NCBI RefSeq assembly: GCF_900094555.1
Contig: NZ_FMAC01000015.1
Span: forward strand, 62,001 to 126,000
DNA: 64,000 nt
Direction of reading: 5' to 3'
DNA from: Martinezella hainanensis
GTDB lineage: Bacteria; Pseudomonadota; Alphaproteobacteria; Rhizobiales; Rhizobiaceae
The position numbers and the translations under genes are program-made. The notes beneath the pieces were generated by a model that had not been told where the DNA came from, did no database searches, and was given only the letters and a program-made list of their open reading frames with translations. Within the stretch, counting starts at the first letter, position 1. Each line of letters starts with the position of its first letter. Shown one piece after another: positions 44,856-53,202 of the stretch.

Positions 44856-46160
44856 ATGGTCCAATCGCTCCAACTCGGTGGTTCCGGCAACAGCACCGAT
44901 CAACACGGGATGCGCCGCCTCAATCGTCTACCCGTGGTCATCGCGATCGCCATCGTCGTGCTGTTCCTTGGCGTCGTCGTCGTCGGTCTCTCCTGGCGTG
45001 GCTTGCCTTTCAATCGCGGCAACGATCTGGACAGTGCTTCAAGCACACCGGCGACGAACTTCGGCGATCAGCTCAAACGAGGTGTCTCCGACGGCATCAT
45101 CGGCGAACCGGAGCGCCAGGAGGTTTTTCAGCCAACACCCACGATCCAGCCGCAGGAAGAAAAGAAGCAACCTCTCGCCGAGCCGACTGTGGAGGAAAAA
45201 CAGGATCACCGCCCGCGCCTCGAAAGCGAAGAGGAATGGCGTGCCCGGTTGAAACGAGAGCAGGATGAGCAATACCTTCGCGAAGCGCAGCGCCAGCGGA
45301 TGATGCGCCTTCAGGCGAGGGCGACCGCGCTCGACTCTCCCTTGAAAGTCGATATTTCTGAGGTGGAAAAGGCCGCGTCGCAATTGGCCTCCAACGAGCG
45401 CCAGCCGCAGAGCACGGCTGTTGGAGGTGCTTCCGACTTGTACGCCCAGGCCATGAAATCGGGGCTCTTGGGCCAGAACATCGATCCCAACGGCCAGACT
45501 TCGAAGGAGGATTTCTTCAATCAGGATATCAAGGATCTCGGCTATTTGCCGAACCAGGTTGTACCCCAGCTGTCGCTCTACGAGCTGAAGCGAGGATCGG
45601 TCATCCCTGCCACACTGATTACCGGCCTAAATTCCGACCTTCCCGGACGGATTACGGCACAGGTTAGCCAAGACGTCTATGATAGCGCCACCGGCTACCG
45701 GCTTCTGATCCCGCAAGGTGCAAAGCTGTTCGGCCGCTACGATTCGAAGGTTTCGTTCGGGCAGGAGCGAGTTCTCGTCGTCTGGACGGATCTCATTTTC
45801 CCGAATGGTGCCACGCTGCAGATCGGAGGAATGGCCGGTACGGATGCCGAGGGTTATAGTGGCTTCAAGGACAAGGTCGATCGCCACCTGTGGCGCACGT
45901 TCGGGTCAGCAGCTCTCGTTGCCCTGATCGGAACGGGTATCGATATGTCCATGCCCGAGAGCTCGACACTGGCAACACAGGACACGGCATCGGACGCCGC
46001 TCGGCGGAATTTTGCAGAGTCCTTCGGAAGGGTCGCCGAGCAGACGATCTCGAAAAATCTCAACGTCCAGCCGACGATTCAGATTAGGCCAGGCTACAAA
46101 TTCAACGTCCTTGTCGATCAGGATGTGATCTTCCCTTCGGCGCACAGAAACAACGAGTGA
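44856..46160 (+). CDS. trbI: Mating-pore protein TrbI (VirB10-like)
   Basis: A 434-aa protein with one membrane segment (LPVVIAIAIVVLFLGVVVVG), a long charged and proline-containing periplasmic linker (residues ~70-170) and a C-terminal VirB10 beta domain (LLIPQGAKLFGRYDSKV, GMAGTDAEGYSG). It spans the periplasm to connect inner and outer membrane parts of the pore. GGAGGAG precedes the ATG. It is the last trb gene. Confidence 0.95.
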   Translation: MVQSLQLGGSGNSTDQHGMRRLNRLPVVIAIAIVVLFLGVVVVGLSWRGLPFNRGNDLDSASSTPATNFGDQLKRGVSDGIIGEPERQEVFQPTPTIQPQEEKKQPLAEPTVEEKQDHRPRLESEEEWRARLKREQDEQYLREAQRQRMMRLQARATALDSPLKVDISEVEKAASQLASNERQPQSTAVGGASDLYAQAMKSGLLGQNIDPNGQTSKEDFFNQDIKDLGYLPNQVVPQLSLYELKRGSVIPATLITGLNSDLPGRITAQVSQDVYDSATGYRLLIPQGAKLFGRYDSKVSFGQERVLVVWTDLIFPNGATLQIGGMAGTDAEGYSGFKDKVDRHLWRTFGSAALVALIGTGIDMSMPESSTLATQDTASDAARRNFAESFGRVAEQTISKNLNVQPTIQIRPGYKFNVLVDQDVIFPSAHRNNE

Positions 46161-46433
46161 GGCGCTCTGCGTGACATCGTAATCACGCGCTCGGAAATCT
46201 TTCTTATCTCACGCTTTTTTTAGATCGCCGGCGCTTGAATCGAGCGTCGGCACACCTACTCCTATACACACGGAACGGGGGATTGCTTCGATCTTTACGA
46301 GCACCCATGGTTGCCGTGTCGAAACAGACCGACGGCGAAACGCGGGTGCAGATCCGCAGGCCAGCGGCTGCCGGCCCATATTGCGGGCCGCATATACCGC
46401 CCGCGTCTCCGTCGGATATTGGGAGAGTAGTCT

Positions 46434-47138
46434 TTGGATAGAGTTCTCAGTTCATTGATCGATATGCTCGATGCCTCGCTGGACGAACAAATGATCAAAT
46501 CTGCCCTCAAGAATTTCGCACAATTTCACGGGTACGATCGCTTCGCCTACCTCCAGACAGAAGGGCTGGAGATCAAGACGTTCAACTCGTACCCTGAACC
46601 GTGGCAAGACATCTATCTGGGCAACAAATACTCGCGGATAGATCCTGTGGTGACGGAAGCGAAGCGACGGCGCGAGACATTTGCGTGGAGTGCCGAAGAC
46701 TGGCCGTCCCGTGGGTCGTCCCCCCTGCGCAAATTCAGAGATGAAGCTGTCGACCACGGAATCCGATCCGGGATCACCATCCCAGCAGAGGGCAGCTTCG
46801 GGTCAACGATGATGTTGACCTTTGCCTCCGCCCAGAAGCGGATCGACGCATCGCCACTTCTCGATCCCCGGACGGGATTGCAGATCGTCATGGCCGTTCA
46901 CTACCGACTGAAGGTTCTCGCGGCGTCCACCATCATCAGGCCAAAGCGGATGCTGTCGCCACGGGAGATCATGTGCGTGACTTGGGCAGCCAAGGGAAGA
47001 GGCACGCAGGAGACTGCGATGTTGACGGGGATTAACGCGCGCACGGTCCAGCACTATCTGGATAGTGCCCGCGAAAAATTCGATGCGAAGACGTTGCCGC
47101 AGCTCGTCGCGATGGCAAAGGATCGCGGCTTACTTTAG
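46434..47138 (+). CDS. traR: Quorum-sensing activator TraR (LuxR family)
   Basis: TraR binds the TraI signal and activates tra/trb and rep transcription. With the TTG start (GGGAGAG 7 nt upstream) the protein is 234 aa and its signal-binding residues fall exactly at the Ti-plasmid TraR positions: Y53, W57, Y61, D70 and W85. This numbering supports the rare start codon. The C-terminal LuxR HTH has LSPREIMCVTWAAKG and ARTVQHYLDSAREK. A hairpin (GCGGGC/GCCCGC, 46383-46404) lies in the leader. The gap to trbI is 273 bp, so it has its own promoter. Confidence 0.95.
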   Translation: MDRVLSSLIDMLDASLDEQMIKSALKNFAQFHGYDRFAYLQTEGLEIKTFNSYPEPWQDIYLGNKYSRIDPVVTEAKRRRETFAWSAEDWPSRGSSPLRKFRDEAVDHGIRSGITIPAEGSFGSTMMLTFASAQKRIDASPLLDPRTGLQIVMAVHYRLKVLAASTIIRPKRMLSPREIMCVTWAAKGRGTQETAMLTGINARTVQHYLDSAREKFDAKTLPQLVAMAKDRGLL

Positions 47139-47450
47139 CTCCTCATCAATTGGAATCTCGGGAACGTATCCCAGAGCATCTATGATCTCCGAAAGCTCCC
47201 GTTGCTGGGCTTCGGATTTCTTCTGGCGGGCCAGATACTCGTCCTGCAAGGACTTCAGGACGGATACCGCCGTAGAGGGGTCTTCATTGGCGCGCGTCCA
47301 TTCATCATAGACCACTTCGTCGGCAGCAAGGAGGCTCCGATGCTCGCGGATCGCCGCAACTGCGAGCGCCTCAAGCTCGGCCTTTGGCAACGCCGTATAT
47401 GAGGATTCCCCACCGTCACCTTCGGTTTCGATCGGGGTTACGTCGGTCAT
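47130..47450 (-). CDS. traM: Antiactivator TraM
   Basis: TraM binds TraR and prevents premature transfer. It is 106 aa from ATG 47450, close to the usual ~102, with GGAGA upstream; an in-frame start 72 nt earlier is less likely. The family blocks are LEALAVAAIREHRSLL and the C-terminal LGYVPEIP. It converges on traR, and their ends overlap by 9 bp, the arrangement seen in Ti plasmids. Confidence 0.88.
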   Translation of the reverse strand: MTDVTPIETEGDGGESSYTALPKAELEALAVAAIREHRSLLAADEVVYDEWTRANEDPSTAVSVLKSLQDEYLARQKKSEAQQRELSEIIDALGYVPEIPIDEELK

Positions 47451-47588
47451 GCTGGTCTCCGCTAAATTCTTCGATACTGAAAGTGCTTGGTCTGCATTAA
47501 ACGAATTGCACGATGTCTGCACGATTTCGAGCCCTGTGAATATTCCTACGCCCGAAATCGCGTGCCAGTTAGTTCAACGCGCCACTAC

Positions 47589-47627
47589 GAATCGGAACTA
47601 TCGTTCCTAGAACGATAGTTCCGATTC
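47589..47627. promoter_or_regulatory. Perfect 18-bp inverted repeat abutting an HTH gene
   Basis: GAATCGGAACTATCGTTC and its exact complement are separated by only 3 bp (CTA), giving 39 bp of near-perfect palindrome that ends directly at an ATG. It is a strong candidate operator for the adjacent HTH protein, or a hairpin at the very 5' end of its mRNA. Confidence 0.7.
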
Positions 47628-47642
47628 ATGTTCGTTTTGTCC

Positions 47643-47864
47643 ATGGATCTGAAAGAGATCATGGCGATAAATCTGCGTCGACTGCGCCATGATAAACAGC
47701 TGACGCAAGAGGAACTTGCTGACCGATCTGGGCTGAGCGCGCGCTATATAGGCGCAATCGAACGTGCGCATAAAGCGGCGAGCGTTACCGTCCTTGGACA
47801 AATTGCGGCCGCACTGGGTGTCGAACCAGCCGAACTACTTTCGCGCGTCGGGAAAGACGCCTAA
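47643..47864 (+). CDS. Small XRE-family HTH regulator
   Basis: A 73-aa protein consisting only of a Cro/CI-type helix-turn-helix (INLRRLRHDKQLTQEELA, SGLSARYIGAIERA). I prefer ATG 47643 (MDLKEI, a common family start) over ATG 47628, which touches the palindrome. Neither has a clear Shine-Dalgarno, so a leaderless mRNA is possible. It may regulate itself through the palindrome and the defence genes that follow. Confidence 0.85.
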   Translation: MDLKEIMAINLRRLRHDKQLTQEELADRSGLSARYIGAIERAHKAASVTVLGQIAAALGVEPAELLSRVGKDA

Positions 47865-47911
47865 GACAGAGCCGCGCCGGCCCACTACCTATCCGGCTTC
47901 GCTCGATACTC

Positions 47912-48658
47912 CTATGCACCGACCGTGGTCGGCGGCGAGTCTGTCTCCGCTACTTTGGTTCTGAAGCTAGTGTCACTCCGAAGCCCGCGAACTATTCTGT
48001 CATAGGTAACGATCTTAACTCTTGGCGCGATCTGCTCAAACTCCGCCCTCCGCGCAGCTTGCTCCGCTGTCTCGGTTGATGAATCCCCGATCAGAATGAT
48101 CACATTTTCGGGCTGGATGATCTCGCTAACACCAACATTATTTCTGACAGTTTCGATGTATTGATGAAAGTGGGTCAAATAAGTCGCGCTCTGAACCACG
48201 GCTTTCAATCCGGCGGAGCTGAGCGAACGCCCATTGGAACTTGCGAATTGAGTATCGCGTCGCTTGATTTCGATGATGTGCCAGGAATATCCGAGCGAAT
48301 TGCTAGCAGCCACAAGATAGTCGGGTATCAATCCCGGCGTTCTGTCGACCTGCTGCGTGCGGATCATTCGCTTTGGAAAAACCCAAACGCCGTGATGGCC
48401 AGTGTTCGGCATAGCATACTGTAAAAGATATGGATTTGCCGTCAGCACTCGCTGGATCGACTCTTCAGGCCCATCGTCAAGCGCATTTTGCAACTCGATG
48501 TTCAAAGGAGCCTTGATGTTGTTAATCGTGCCGTAGTGCGCTCCTCTAAAAAGGGTCGCCTGGTCAGCAAAATAGCGTTCCACGTCTTCTTCGGATGTGA
48601 ACTTCAACGAACGATCCTCTGGTTGGTAGGTAGAACTAATATTCTCGCGAAGGACCAT
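47912..48658 (-). CDS. Shedu-like nuclease (DUF4263)
   Basis: A 248-aa protein from ATG 48658; an in-frame GTG at 48778 would add 40 residues. ESIQRVLTANPYLLQ, then PDYLVAA and WHIIEIKRRD, with further conserved Gln (AVVQSATYLTHF), match the Shedu/DUF4263 PD-(D/E)XK nuclease core. Shedu is a known single-gene anti-phage system. It points opposite to the HTH gene and to the ATPase that begins just upstream, so a shared divergent promoter near 48.8 kb is likely. Confidence 0.78.
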   Translation of the reverse strand: MVLRENISSTYQPEDRSLKFTSEEDVERYFADQATLFRGAHYGTINNIKAPLNIELQNALDDGPEESIQRVLTANPYLLQYAMPNTGHHGVWVFPKRMIRTQQVDRTPGLIPDYLVAASNSLGYSWHIIEIKRRDTQFASSNGRSLSSAGLKAVVQSATYLTHFHQYIETVRNNVGVSEIIQPENVIILIGDSSTETAEQAARRAEFEQIAPRVKIVTYDRIVRGLRSDTSFRTKVAETDSPPTTVGA

Positions 48659-48900
48659 TGGCCACCGACTTTTCTCGCACAGACCATCATGGGTAGGGCC
48701 GCGTTCTGAGCAATCATCCGAATTGAAGCCGACAATTTCAATATGGCGTGTGAGTGGGGTTCCGGGCCATTGGCCCACGTCGTTGCAGGGAGGGCGTCAC
48801 GGATCAGGAACCAACAGACTGAACCAATCTCTGCTCCAAGGCGCACAGAATAATAACGGAATGCATACATTGACATTTTTTTGTCGAAAGTGTCTATTAA

Positions 48901-50151
48901 ATGACAATTCACGGAGTTTCAAAGGTTCGAGTTGACATGCTGCACCGGCTAGAGATCGAGAATTTCTATTCGATCCATGATCTTCAGGTGATTGATCTGA
49001 GTATCGCGGCCAACACGCCGGAAGAGCCTGGCCGCCTGGCGCCGCTTTGGCTTGGATCAAGTGAGAAGGCGCCAAAGGTGGTTGCCCTGTTTGGCCCAAA
49101 TGCGTCGGGAAAGTCGACGGTTTTGAGGGCCCTGTCCTTTATCAAATGGTTCGTCAAAGACAGTTTCTCATCGCCGCGTGGCAATCGGATGCCCTTCGAT
49201 CGGTTTAACTCGAAGGAAACGCTCGACGCTCCGACGCGGCTTACGGTCTATCTCGCTGGTGTTGAAGATATTGAGCAAGCCGGCGAGGCGGGGGCGGCGC
49301 AATGCCGCTACAGCTATGAAGTCGTAATCGGTGGCACGTCCGGCAAGCAGATCGTGGAGAAAGAGGCACTTTACTACTGGCCTTCGACCGCGTCGAGAAA
49401 AGTGCGCCTGTTCGAACGGGACGCAGCCGGCGAGGTGGTCGCATCAAAAGCATTCGGACTCACCGGATATCGGCAGGCGCTCGAGAAAGTGCTGAGGCCC
49501 GATGCCAGCGTTATATCGACATTGGCACAATTAGAGCACGCTTATTCAAAGGTGTTGTGGCAAACCGCAAGCCTCCTCGTATCGAACATACTCATCGAGA
49601 AGTACGACGCCACAGACGATGCGGCAGTTCGCCATTATGCCGAACATCCTGAACAGCTGGCTATGTTTAACCGCGAAATTCAGCGTATTGATGTCGGGAT
49701 ACGCGAGATGAAGATCGAGCAAGGTCACAACGGCCCGATCGCGCTGTTTGAGCATGAGGGGCTGACTCTGCCAATGCCTATCATCTACGAAAGCCACGGC
49801 ACCCGCCAGTTCATCCGCCTGTTTCCCTTCATTTTTGAGGCGTTGGATACCGGTGGAGTCGCCGTCCTCGATGAGCTTGACGCAACGATTCACCCACTTT
49901 TGCTGCCGGAAATTCTACGATGGTTCTATGATCCGATCCGTAATCCTCACGACGCCCAGCTTTGGATGACTTGTCACACGCCTTCCTTGCTCGAAGAGTT
50001 GACGAAGGAGGAGATTTTCTTTTGCGACAAGAACTATGAGGGTCGAACCTCGGTTTACGGTCTCCGTGACGTGCAATCGGTCAGAAGAAACGATAACTAC
50101 TATCGCAAATACCTGGGGGGCAGCTTTGGGGCTGTTCCGCAAATCGGATGA
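48901..50151 (+). CDS. AAA/OLD-like ATPase paired with an RloB protein
   Basis: A 416-aa ABC-type ATPase of the AAA_15/RloA kind. LEIENFYSI opens the core, Walker A FGPNASGKST is at 64-73, and Walker B AVLDELDATIHPLLLPEIL lies near 322. An alternative start at ATG 48937 (MLHRLEIENF) would match many family starts better. The stop overlaps the RloB gene by 4 nt. Such ATPase-RloB pairs resemble AbiL and related abortive infection systems in which the ATPase senses infection and the partner is the effector. Confidence 0.82.
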   Translation: MTIHGVSKVRVDMLHRLEIENFYSIHDLQVIDLSIAANTPEEPGRLAPLWLGSSEKAPKVVALFGPNASGKSTVLRALSFIKWFVKDSFSSPRGNRMPFDRFNSKETLDAPTRLTVYLAGVEDIEQAGEAGAAQCRYSYEVVIGGTSGKQIVEKEALYYWPSTASRKVRLFERDAAGEVVASKAFGLTGYRQALEKVLRPDASVISTLAQLEHAYSKVLWQTASLLVSNILIEKYDATDDAAVRHYAEHPEQLAMFNREIQRIDVGIREMKIEQGHNGPIALFEHEGLTLPMPIIYESHGTRQFIRLFPFIFEALDTGGVAVLDELDATIHPLLLPEILRWFYDPIRNPHDAQLWMTCHTPSLLEELTKEEIFFCDKNYEGRTSVYGLRDVQSVRRNDNYYRKYLGGSFGAVPQIG

Positions 50152-50705
50152 GGCGGCGGGTCGTCATTCCCCAACGCAAGCGCATCTTTCTTGGGTGCGA
50201 GGGCGAAAGCGAACAGAGCTACGGCGCTCTACTCACGCGCGTAGTTGGTGCACAGCGACAGGATTTTTTCCTCGACACCATCCTGTTGCGGCCAGGTGGC
50301 GGCGATCCGCTCGCGCTCATCCAGCTGGCTGCAAAGAAGAAAAAACAAGGAGAGAAGAAAGGCGACTATGCAGCCGCATTCGTTCTGATGGACTCAGACA
50401 AAAGAGGTTTCGCGCCACAGCGTGATCAGCAGGCACAAACTCTCGCGAACGCCGAAGGTCTCACCATCATTTGGCAGGAACCTTGCCATGAAGCGCTGCT
50501 CCTCAGGCACTTTCCGAACGCTCAACAGCTGAAGCCGCAGTCCACGGCGCTCGCTATTGCTGCTCTGATAGGCAAGTACGCCGAATATGCCAAGGGAATG
50601 CCGGCTGCCAAGCTCGCGGCAGTAATTGATGCCGCGGGACTTCGCCGAGCACGAGGCGTTGAGCCAGGGCTCAATGCATTGCTTATGGCGCTTGGTTTCC
50701 AATGA
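50148..50705 (+). CDS. RloB-family (TOPRIM-like) effector
   Basis: A 185-aa protein with the RloB pattern: FLGCEGESEQSYGALL near the start, LMDSDKRGF in the middle and EPCHEALLLRHF. The conserved acidic residues (E in EGES, D-x-D in the centre) fit a TOPRIM-like nuclease site. It is coupled to the ATPase upstream (ATGA) and is the probable toxic effector. The pair sits between traM and traH, in a backbone position that is contiguous in Ti plasmids. Confidence 0.82.
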   Translation: MRRRVVIPQRKRIFLGCEGESEQSYGALLTRVVGAQRQDFFLDTILLRPGGGDPLALIQLAAKKKKQGEKKGDYAAAFVLMDSDKRGFAPQRDQQAQTLANAEGLTIIWQEPCHEALLLRHFPNAQQLKPQSTALAIAALIGKYAEYAKGMPAAKLAAVIDAAGLRRARGVEPGLNALLMALGFQ

Positions 50706-50845
50706 GCGATGCCCGAAGGCTGCCCAAAGTCGGCAAACTGTGCTGCATTCTGGGTTGAAGCGAGCGTCGGCTCCGAGGGTGTGGACCACAAGAAATCGCT
50801 GACACGGTGACCTTATCGTTCGTGATCATCCAATAAGCGCCGGAG

Positions 50846-51478
50846 CTACTTCTGGCCGCCGATCCTGGTCAGGTCAATACGCATCTCGGCGGAGCCAGAA
50901 TTAGCATCTGGCTGCGATGCCTCTTGCTTCACGCGGCCACTAGCTTCGGTGTCGGAAGATCGATCACCGCCGAGATCTTTGGGTCGAAAGCCCTCCCGCA
51001 AGAATGTCTCGCCACCTGGATCCGCAGCCAGAAATACCTCAGTTCCCTCGAAGTAGCCTGTCTTCCAGGCATAGATTGCATCATCGACCATTTGCGGCAG
51101 TATATCTTTGTTTGTCGGGCTTCCGTACCAATGAGTGACGATACGCGCCACCTTGGCAAACAGGGCCGTTCCTTCCTTGAGGTTGGTGCATGCGTCAAAC
51201 AGTGAGCGATCGAGTTTTGAGACATCGGTAGTTCCGATACCGGCTGGTATCTGCGTTATCCCGACCCTGACCCCAGCCCTGCCGACATATTCACGCAGCG
51301 CTGCCAATCCCTCGTCCGGGGTCCTCGGCTTCGGTATCAGCAGAAGGCGGCCATCGGACTTGATGGTCAACGTCAGCGGATCGTCCGCGCCGGCGGACGA
51401 GACAAACTGCTCGACGATGGCTGGTGTGAGGGATGGGTCGCTACACTTTTCGATCATGGCTTGGTCGATCATTGTCAT
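50846..51478 (-). CDS. traH: Conjugal transfer protein TraH
   Basis: A 210-aa protein at the end of the traA-traF-traB operon, the position of TraH in Ti-type transfer regions. Recognisable parts are PLTLTIKSDGRLLLIPKPR and VARIVTHWYGSP. No motif explains its role; the last 40 residues are polar and probably disordered. It starts 7 nt after traB ends. Confidence 0.8.
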   Translation of the reverse strand: MTMIDQAMIEKCSDPSLTPAIVEQFVSSAGADDPLTLTIKSDGRLLLIPKPRTPDEGLAALREYVGRAGVRVGITQIPAGIGTTDVSKLDRSLFDACTNLKEGTALFAKVARIVTHWYGSPTNKDILPQMVDDAIYAWKTGYFEGTEVFLAADPGGETFLREGFRPKDLGGDRSSDTEASGRVKQEASQPDANSGSAEMRIDLTRIGGQK

Positions 51479-51485
51479 TACCTGG

Positions 51486-52646
51486 TCAGGTGTTGAAGGA
51501 AAACACGATTGGCTTGTCGAAGAGCCTGGCCCAGGCTCCGGCGCTGGCTTTTTGAATCTCGATTATTGACGTCCCAGCCGTCCACCAGCCGTTCCCGACC
51601 GCAACGATCAAATCCGGCTCGTGCATCATGGATTGTAGGACCGGCCAAACCAGAAGCTGCTCGTAGCAAATCAGAGGTGCGATCTTCAGCTCACCGACGG
51701 CCACCACCGGATTGGCGAAGAAATGCGCTCCTGCACCACCAGCCTCTCCGATGAGTGGCCGCCAAGGCTGCCACATCGAGCCAGGCACTGGCATGCGCTG
51801 GCGATAGAGAATTTCACTTGTGGTGCCATCGATGCGCACCAGCACATTGTCGTATCCATCATTGTTCACCGCGGAAGCCCCGGCAATCACGCTGCTGGTC
51901 CGATCCACCAGCTGCCGTTGCCAGAAGCGCTCGATCGTCGGCGTCCAGAAGCCGATGGCGCTCTCGGGCAGAACAACAACAGGCGCTCTGATCTGCCTGT
52001 GAGCGGCGGCCACAAGCTCTTGCTGGCGATCGAGGCTGCTGACGCGGCCGAGGGAGGATCCAAATTGCAGGTCGACACTTCGGACCGACGCAGGTACGTT
52101 CGGCGCTGTCCACTGTGCGGCGGACCAGAGCCAAAAGCCGAGAATGGCGATGGCGGCAACCGGCCGGAAGCGCGTCGTCATGACCGCAAGGCCGGTTGCA
52201 GTGGCCCCAAGGCCAAACCAGCCCCATCCCGGAAACAGCACACCTGCTGATGTCAGCGGATGCGCCCATCCCATTATGCCAAAAGGGGGAATGGCCGTGA
52301 GGAAAGCGGCGACAAGGTAGTATAGCGGCTTGCGCAGGCCCTGCCTGTTTGTCCAGAGCATCATATGTACGAATACGAACCCCGACGAGGCGGCGAACCA
52401 GAGAAATACTCCCGGCAGGAAATCGGCTGTGTAGTAGGTAGCGACGCCCTGCGGTAGCCCACGTGCGGCAGCGAGGAAATAGGCAGCAGAGCAAATGGCC
52501 GCCTGCATTCGCGTCCTCGCGAGTGACCAGATAGCCGAAAAGCAAATGGCCACGGGCAGTAGGAGAACGTAACCGCTCCATCCGAGCCAGCCGACGACAA
52601 TAGAAGAGAGAATCAGGAATGGGGTTCGGTGCCGATCAAGGGGCAT
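51486..52646 (-). CDS. traB: Conjugal transfer protein TraB (membrane nitrilase-like)
   Basis: A 386-aa protein with six or seven N-terminal hydrophobic segments and a C-terminal carbon-nitrogen hydrolase domain (VVLPESAIGFW with Glu, and the nucleophile Cys in APLICYEQLL). This layout resembles apolipoprotein N-acyltransferase and is characteristic of Ti-type TraB. It may modify a transfer-pore lipoprotein such as TrbH, which is inference. It overlaps traF by 11 nt. Confidence 0.88.
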   Translation of the reverse strand: MPLDRHRTPFLILSSIVVGWLGWSGYVLLLPVAICFSAIWSLARTRMQAAICSAAYFLAAARGLPQGVATYYTADFLPGVFLWFAASSGFVFVHMMLWTNRQGLRKPLYYLVAAFLTAIPPFGIMGWAHPLTSAGVLFPGWGWFGLGATATGLAVMTTRFRPVAAIAILGFWLWSAAQWTAPNVPASVRSVDLQFGSSLGRVSSLDRQQELVAAAHRQIRAPVVVLPESAIGFWTPTIERFWQRQLVDRTSSVIAGASAVNNDGYDNVLVRIDGTTSEILYRQRMPVPGSMWQPWRPLIGEAGGAGAHFFANPVVAVGELKIAPLICYEQLLVWPVLQSMMHEPDLIVAVGNGWWTAGTSIIEIQKASAGAWARLFDKPIVFSFNT

Positions 52647-53202
52647 AGGTCAGCACCTCTTCAGCGCGGCCGAGAATACCTGATGCTGGGATTGGCCCAA
52701 AATACCGAGAGTCGAACGACGCCGGAAACGGCGAGTGAACGAAGACTTCACCCGCAGGCACGCTGAACCCGGAAAAGGCCGAGAGAAGGCGGCCCGCGCC
52801 ATCTGTTCTGCGAACATCGGAATGCTCGAGAACCCGGCCGTCGATCATGACGGTGCCACCGATCAACAGCCGGGCACCCTCTATAGCGGCAACGGTTTTA
52901 ATGAGAGGCGCATATCGGCCGGGACATAGGCCAGCGTGGAGATAACCGCGATGTCGAGCTTTCTGCATGACGGCCGTTTGAGGCGGGCAGATGAAAACCA
53001 CGTCACCGACCACAGCTGGCCGATGGAGAGCGACGATACGCCAAAGCCCGAGGGGCTCGCTTGGTGTGAGATTGACGCGATAGCCCAACATCCCGGCACC
53101 CTCGATCGTGAGCGGAAATGCAAGAAATACGAGGGCCCATAGCCGCGTCCGCTGCCCTCGTGAGCTACAGAGATTGGTCGAATTTTGCGGTAAGCAGCTC
53201 AT
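52636..53202 (-). CDS. traF: TraF, signal-peptidase-like pilin maturation protease
   Basis: A 188-aa S26-type serine protease with one N-terminal membrane segment. The catalytic Ser lies in NLTPSEPLGLWR and the Lys in PLIKTVAAIEG; RYFGPIP is the C-terminal conserved box. In related systems TraF processes and cyclises the TrbC pilin. ATGA overlap with traA couples the genes. Confidence 0.92.
   Translation of the reverse strand: MSCLPQNSTNLCSSRGQRTRLWALVFLAFPLTIEGAGMLGYRVNLTPSEPLGLWRIVALHRPAVVGDVVFICPPQTAVMQKARHRGYLHAGLCPGRYAPLIKTVAAIEGARLLIGGTVMIDGRVLEHSDVRRTDGAGRLLSAFSGFSVPAGEVFVHSPFPASFDSRYFGPIPASGILGRAEEVLTYAP

Noticed and set aside
46235..46441. 68-codon frame in the trbI-traR gap
   Set aside because: Low-complexity Arg/Pro composition with no ribosome site. 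It overlaps the traR start and is better read as leader DNA.
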